Shown here piece by piece: positions 59,860 through 64,000 of a DNA stretch of 64,000 nucleotides. The translations under genes were made by a program, and so were the position numbers. Numbering within the stretch: position 1 is the first letter of the stretch; each line of letters opens with the position of its first letter. This stretch comes from Paracoccus maritimus (GTDB lineage: Bacteria > Pseudomonadota > Alphaproteobacteria > Rhodobacterales > Rhodobacteraceae). A model generated the notes under the pieces. It had not been told where the DNA came from. It did not search any database and saw nothing but the letters and a program-made list of their open reading frames with translations. The stretch spans positions 1 through 64,000 of the forward strand of contig NZ_JANAVZ010000010.1 of NCBI RefSeq assembly GCF_025195095.1. The letters are read 5' to 3'.

Positions 59860-61269
59860 TCAGCATTCAGGCAGGTTGACGGCAATCCCGCCGGTCGAGG
59901 TTTCCTTGTATTTCAGGTCCATGTCGCGGCCGGTCTGAAGCATCACCCGAATGCAGTTATCCAGCGGCATGACGTGCTGCCCATCCCCGCGCAGCGCCAG
60001 AGACGCTGCCGAAACCGCCTTGATCGCGCCCAGCGCGTTTCGTTCGATACAGGGAACCTGCACCAGCCCCGCCGCAGGATCGCAGGTCATGCCCAGATGA
60101 TGCTCAAGCGCGATCTCAGCGGCGTTTTCCACCTGCTCGTTGCTGCCGCCAAGCGCCGCGCACAGCCCGCCCGCCGCCATTGCGGATGCCGATCCCACCT
60201 CGCCCTGACAGCCAACCTCGGCACCCGAGATCGAGGCGTTGTGCTTGATGATGCCGCCGATTGCAGCGGCAACCAGCAGCAGGTCGCGACAGCCTTCTTC
60301 GGTCGAACCGACGCAATGGCCCCGGTAATAGCGCAGAACGGCGGGCACGACCCCGGCAGCGCCATTCGTGGGCGAGGTGACAACACGACCGCCGGCCGCG
60401 TTTTCTTCGTTCACCGCCATCGCGTAGACGCTCATCCAGTCATTAGCATGATGCGGTTGGGCGAGGTTGCGACCTTTTTCGGAGAGAAGCTGATCGTGGA
60501 TCTTTTTCGCCCGTCGCCGAACATTCAGCCCGCCCGGCAGGACGCCTTCCTGCGACAGTCCGCGCGCGACGCAATCATCCATCGCCTTGAGGATATGATC
60601 GATTTTCTGGTCAAGCGCGTCTCCTTGCAGCAAGGCCTCGTTCGCGCGTTTCATGGCCACGACGCTGGACCCGGAAGCCTTGCCCATCGCCAGCATTTCG
60701 GCGGCAGTTTCAAACGGATAGGGAAAGTCCGGGCCAGCTCTGCCATCATGCATCGGCGCAGTGGCTGACCGCTGCCGTTCCAATTCGGCAGCAGTCAGGA
60801 CAAAGCCGCCCCCCACCGAATAGTAGGTCTGCCGGTAGCAGGTATGTCCGTCCCTGTCATAGGCACTCAGAATCAATCCATTCGGGTGCCCGTCAAGCGG
60901 TGGCCCATAATCAAAGACCAGATCTTTCGACGGGTCGAAACGCAGTTCGCCAAGTTCTTCGGGGTGGACAACGCAATTTTTGCGCAGTTCTGCCTCGATC
61001 GTCTCGGCGCGATCAGGGTCCAGCGTCGCGGGCAACAGACCACAAAAGCCCAGCGCCACCGCGCGATCCGTCGCATGCCCCTTGCCCGTAAAGGCCAAGG
61101 AGCCGTGGAGGCTTACACCCAGCCGGTACAACTCACCCGCCCCCGGTATCCGTTCAACACCACCGCGCAGATCGTCCAGAAACCGTCCGGCAGCGACCAT
61201 CGGCCCCATCGTGTGCGACGATGACGGGCCGATGCCGATCTTGAAGATGTCGAAAACAGAAAGAAACAT
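59860..61269 (-). CDS. sdaA: L-serine ammonia-lyase, iron-sulfur-dependent
   Basis: A 469-aa single-chain enzyme converting L-serine to pyruvate and ammonia. The N-terminal beta domain starts [20 protein letters not shown]. The alpha domain carries the [4Fe-4S] cysteines in [14 protein letters not shown] and [20 protein letters not shown]. It begins just after the glyA stop, so serine made from glycine plus CH2-THF can be drained to pyruvate. Confidence 0.94.
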   Translation of the reverse strand: MFLSVFDIFKIGIGPSSSHTMGPMVAAGRFLDDLRGGVERIPGAGELYRLGVSLHGSLAFTGKGHATDRAVALGFCGLLPATLDPDRAETIEAELRKNCVVHPEELGELRFDPSKDLVFDYGPPLDGHPNGLILSAYDRDGHTCYRQTYYSVGGGFVLTAAELERQRSATAPMHDGRAGPDFPYPFETAAEMLAMGKASGSSVVAMKRANEALLQGDALDQKIDHILKAMDDCVARGLSQEGVLPGGLNVRRRAKKIHDQLLSEKGRNLAQPHHANDWMSVYAMAVNEENAAGGRVVTSPTNGAAGVVPAVLRYYRGHCVGSTEEGCRDLLLVAAAIGGIIKHNASISGAEVGCQGEVGSASAMAAGGLCAALGGSNEQVENAAEIALEHHLGMTCDPAAGLVQVPCIERNALGAIKAVSAASLALRGDGQHVMPLDNCIRVMLQTGRDMDLKYKETSTGGIAVNLPEC

Positions 61270-62541
61270 TCATACGCCCGGTTGATAGATCGGGTGCGCC
61301 TTGCACAACGTTTGAACCTCGGCGCGAACGGCCGCCTCGACATCGCGGTCGCCATCGGGATTTCCGGCAAGTCCGTCGATCACCCGCAGGATCAGATTTC
61401 CGATCTGTTCGAACTCGGCCTCGCCAAAGCCGCGCGTCGTTCCCGCAGAAGTGCCAAGCCGGATGCCCGAGGTCACGAACGGCTTTTCGGGATCGTTCGG
61501 GATGGCGTTCTTGTTGCAGGTCAGCCCGGCACGTTCCAGCGCGATCTCGGCTGCCTTGCCGGTGACGCCCTTGGGCCGCAGATCGACCAGCACCATATGG
61601 CTGTCGGTCCCGCCCGAGACGATCCCCAACCCACCGGCCATCAGCGTATCGGCCAGCACGCGGGCGTTGGCGACGACATGCCGCGCATAGTCGCGAAATT
61701 CGGGGCGCAGTGCCTCGCCGAAGGCCACGGCTTTGGCGGCGATGACATGCATCAGCGGGCCGCCCTGATTTCCGGGAAACACGGCCGAATTCAGCTTTTT
61801 CGCCAGCGCTTCGTCATTGGTCAGGATGATCCCCCCGCGCGGACCGCGCAGGGTCTTGTGGGTGGTCGAGGTGACGACATGAGCATGGGGCAGCGGATCG
61901 GGATAGAGACCCGCCGCGATCAGACCCGCATAATGCGCCATATCCACCATCAGCCAGGCACCGACCTCATCCGCGATGGCGCGGAAGGCGGCAAAGTCGA
62001 TCTTGCGCGGATAGGCCGAGGCACCCGCGACGATCAGCTTCGGCCGTTCAGCCAACGCCTTTTCACGCACCTTGTCCATTTCGATCAGATGGCTGTCGGG
62101 TTCGACCTCATAGGATACGACATCGAACCACTTGCCCGACATGGTGACGGGCGAGCCATGGGTCAGGTGGCCGCCATGGGCCAGCGACAGGCCCATTATC
62201 TTGTCGCCGGGATTGAGCAGCGCCAGGAACACCGCCTGGTTGGCCTGCGCGCCGGAATGCGGCTGGACGTTCACGAATTCCGCGCCGAACAGTTCTTTCA
62301 GGCGGTCGCGGGCGATATCCTCGACCTCGTCAACGAATTCGCAGCCGCCATAATAGCGTTTGCCGGGATAGCCTTCAGCATATTTGTTGGTCAGGACCGA
62401 GCCCTGTGCCACCAGCACATCACGGCTGACGATGTTTTCGGATGCGATCAGTTCGATCTGGTCCTGCTGACGCCCCAATTCGCGGCCAATCGCGGCGGCA
62501 ACGGCTTCGTCTGACAGGGTTGTCGTCTTGGTATCAAGCAT
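61270..62541 (-). CDS. glyA: Serine hydroxymethyltransferase
   Basis: A 423-aa PLP enzyme interconverting serine and glycine with THF. The PLP Lys is in [35 protein letters not shown] and [16 protein letters not shown] are also diagnostic. It sits between soxG and sdaA in a minus-strand operon, using CH2-THF and glycine produced by sarcosine oxidase. Confidence 0.96.
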   Translation of the reverse strand: MLDTKTTTLSDEAVAAAIGRELGRQQDQIELIASENIVSRDVLVAQGSVLTNKYAEGYPGKRYYGGCEFVDEVEDIARDRLKELFGAEFVNVQPHSGAQANQAVFLALLNPGDKIMGLSLAHGGHLTHGSPVTMSGKWFDVVSYEVEPDSHLIEMDKVREKALAERPKLIVAGASAYPRKIDFAAFRAIADEVGAWLMVDMAHYAGLIAAGLYPDPLPHAHVVTSTTHKTLRGPRGGIILTNDEALAKKLNSAVFPGNQGGPLMHVIAAKAVAFGEALRPEFRDYARHVVANARVLADTLMAGGLGIVSGGTDSHMVLVDLRPKGVTGKAAEIALERAGLTCNKNAIPNDPEKPFVTSGIRLGTSAGTTRGFGEAEFEQIGNLILRVIDGLAGNPDGDRDVEAAVRAEVQTLCKAHPIYQPGV

Positions 62542-62609
62542 TGGGTTCCCTCCCTAGGGTCAAACCGGATCTCGGCGAAGAATTTTGACGTGCCGACATG
62601 CGGGCGCGA

Positions 62610-63143
62610 TCAGAGACCGGCGATCAGCTCGGCCTCGGCCTGCGCCAGGAGACTGCGGACATGCGGGGCAAAGCTGCGCCAGATATCCATGCGGAATTCG
62701 GCCGGGCCATCGCGCCACAGCACCACCGTGGCGCTGTCGAACACGGTGCGGACGGCGCGCCCCTCGGCCAGCGCCTCGATATCGCGCGGGCAGCCCGTTG
62801 CCAGAAGATCAAGAACCTGCGGCCCGGTCAGCCGCAACGTGATCTCCCGGTCGCTGATTTCGGTCAGGCTGTGGGGCAGCCGTGCATAGGCCTCTCGCGC
62901 GGCATCGACCAACGCCGCGGGCTCCGTCGTCAGGATAAGCCATTCGTCAGGGCCAAGGCACAGCGTCTCGCCCGTGGCAAAGCCCGCCCGGTCGCCGACC
63001 TTCTGGGGCAATTCCATCGCCAGCGCCGCTGCCATGTCAGCGCGATGCTCCGGCCGGACACGAAGCGAGAAACGCACCAGATCGGCCAGTTCCTTTATCT
63101 GCACAGGTGCAGTGGCAAAATCGTGTTCCTGCATGTTCATCAC
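62610..63143 (-). CDS. soxG: Sarcosine oxidase gamma subunit
   Basis: A 177-aa subunit of heterotetrameric sarcosine oxidase. It has the GcvT-like profile LCLGPDEWLILTTEPAALVD, SLTEISDREITLRLTGPQVL and FDSATVVLWRDGPAEFRMDI then WRSFAPHVRSLL. It follows the alpha-subunit gene by seven bases. The beta and delta subunit genes would lie upstream, beyond the window. Confidence 0.92.
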   Translation of the reverse strand: MMNMQEHDFATAPVQIKELADLVRFSLRVRPEHRADMAAALAMELPQKVGDRAGFATGETLCLGPDEWLILTTEPAALVDAAREAYARLPHSLTEISDREITLRLTGPQVLDLLATGCPRDIEALAEGRAVRTVFDSATVVLWRDGPAEFRMDIWRSFAPHVRSLLAQAEAELIAGL

Positions 63144-63150
63144 ATCCTCC

Positions 63151-64000
63151 TCAGGCTTTCAGCCGCTCGCCGTCCGGGTCATAGAAAACGGTCGAGGTGA
63201 TCTTCGCCCGCTGGATCCCGCCCGGCATCGGGATATGCACCGTCTCGCCCATGCGATCATGCCCGCCTTCGATCACCGCCATGGCAATCGGATAGCCCAG
63301 CGTGCCGCAGTCATAGGACGAGGTGACATGCCCGACCATCTTCATCGGCTTGGGCTGGTTCGGGTCCAGCACGATCTGCGCGCCCTCTTCCAGCTTGCTG
63401 CCATCTTCGGTCAGCAGACCGACCAGTTGCTTGCGGCCCGACGTCACCAGATCAGGACGTTCCAGCGAACGCTTGCCGACGAAGTCGGGCTTCTTCTTGC
63501 CGATGGCCCAGGTCAGGCCCGCATCCTGCGGCGTAACCGTGCCGTCCGTATCCTGACCGACGATGATATAGCCCTTCTCGGCACGCAGGACGTGCATCGT
63601 CTCGGTGCCATAGGGGCAGATGTCATAGGCCTTGCCGCTTTCCATCAAGGCGTTCCACAGCGTCAGGCCGTGGCGCGCGGGGACGTTGATTTCAAAACCC
63701 AGCTCGCCGGTGAAGGACAGGCGGAACAGCCGGGCTGGCAGGCCCGCGACGCTGCATTCGGCGACCGACATATGCGGGAAGGCGGCGCCCGACAGGTCCA
63801 GCCCATCGACCAGCGGTTCCAGAACCTTGCGGGCATTGGGGCCGTTCAGGGCGATGGTGGCCCATTGTTCCGTCGTCGAGGTCAGCCAGACATTCAGATC
63901 GGGCCATTCGGTCTGAAGGTAATCCTCCATCATGTTCAGAACCCGCGCGGCACCCCCGGTGGTGGTGGTGACGTGGAACAGATCGGGTGACATGCGGCCG
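63151..64000 (-). CDS. soxA: Sarcosine oxidase alpha subunit, C-terminal part (cut by window end)
   Basis: The last ~283 residues of the alpha subunit, running off the window. They are the GcvT-type folate-binding domain: GFEINVPARHGLTLWNALME, LRAEKGYIIVGQDTDGTVTP, GLTWAIGKKKPDFVGKRSL and GHVTSSYDCGTLGYPIAMAV. The complex oxidises sarcosine to glycine, H2O2 and CH2-THF. The N-terminal FAD/NAD domain must lie beyond 64000. Confidence 0.92.
   Translation of the reverse strand, partial: GRMSPDLFHVTTTTGGAARVLNMMEDYLQTEWPDLNVWLTSTTEQWATIALNGPNARKVLEPLVDGLDLSGAAFPHMSVAECSVAGLPARLFRLSFTGELGFEINVPARHGLTLWNALMESGKAYDICPYGTETMHVLRAEKGYIIVGQDTDGTVTPQDAGLTWAIGKKKPDFVGKRSLERPDLVTSGRKQLVGLLTEDGSKLEEGAQIVLDPNQPKPMKMVGHVTSSYDCGTLGYPIAMAVIEGGHDRMGETVHIPMPGGIQRAKITSTVFYDPDGERLKA

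Noticed and set aside
1-64000. CRISPR array
   Set aside because: No regularly spaced repeat of 24-40 bases with unique spacers was seen; the GGAATCC cluster is too short and tightly spaced.

Overview
The window is GC-rich DNA from an alphaproteobacterium, most likely Paracoccus or a close Rhodobacteraceae relative. This rests on a sarcosine-oxidase / glyA / sdaA / purU cluster, a GTA-like phage tail-tip gene order, and a Zn/Cd plus Cu resistance island of a familiar alphaproteobacterial type. The genus is inference; nothing in the window proves it.

Layout. (1) 1-3.3 kb is a decayed stretch: an IS110-type transposase fragment, a membrane-protein gene cut by it, a broken vapBC-like module, a 60-aa orphan, and a GAF histidine kinase. 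(2) 3.35-27.6 kb is the late half of a siphophage genome: small and large terminase, lambda-type head genes, tail chaperone with a -1 frameshift, tape measure, GTA-like tail tip, then endolysin and spanins. An AT-rich two-gene moron and a counter-oriented nuclease lipoprotein gene sit among the structural genes. (3) 27.9-33.0 kb is a five-gene cargo block of defence-island character: DprA/SMF-like protein, phosphoribosyltransferase, DUF5131 three-Cys protein, TcmP partner and a PLD-like nuclease. A 45-bp tRNA-Met 3'-half follows it. (4) 33.4-45.2 kb is a metal island: MerR regulator, Zn/Cd ATPase and membrane methyltransferase; then Cu ATPase, CsoR, DUF411 protein, cytochrome c, multicopper oxidase and DsbA-like protein. 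(5) 45.3-52.1 kb is the early half of a phage: tyrosine integrase, small DNA-binding protein, VRR-NUC nuclease, replication-type HTH protein, an iteron cluster, methyltransferase remnants and a DUF3489 protein. (6) 52.1-53.4 kb holds degenerate copies of the DUF3489/terminase junction. (7) 53.5-64 kb is ordinary chromosome: MOSC protein, PLP-type kinase, DUF488, a frameshifted sulfite-oxidase-like gene with its cytochrome, a GntR regulator and TauE exporter, purU, sdaA, glyA, soxG and soxA.

The most informative large-scale observation is that the DUF3489-75aa-terminase segment (about 1.4 kb) occurs twice in direct orientation, at 3.35-4.75 kb and 51.66-53.06 kb. The left copy is truncated on its left side and the right copy is broken on its right side. 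This is the pattern expected if a circular element of about 48-50 kb (phage plus defence plus metal cargo) entered by a single homologous crossover into an older phage scar. A third, more decayed scar abuts it.

The best candidate for a poorly described system is the DprA-PRTase-DUF5131-TcmP-PLD block at 27.97-33.00 kb.
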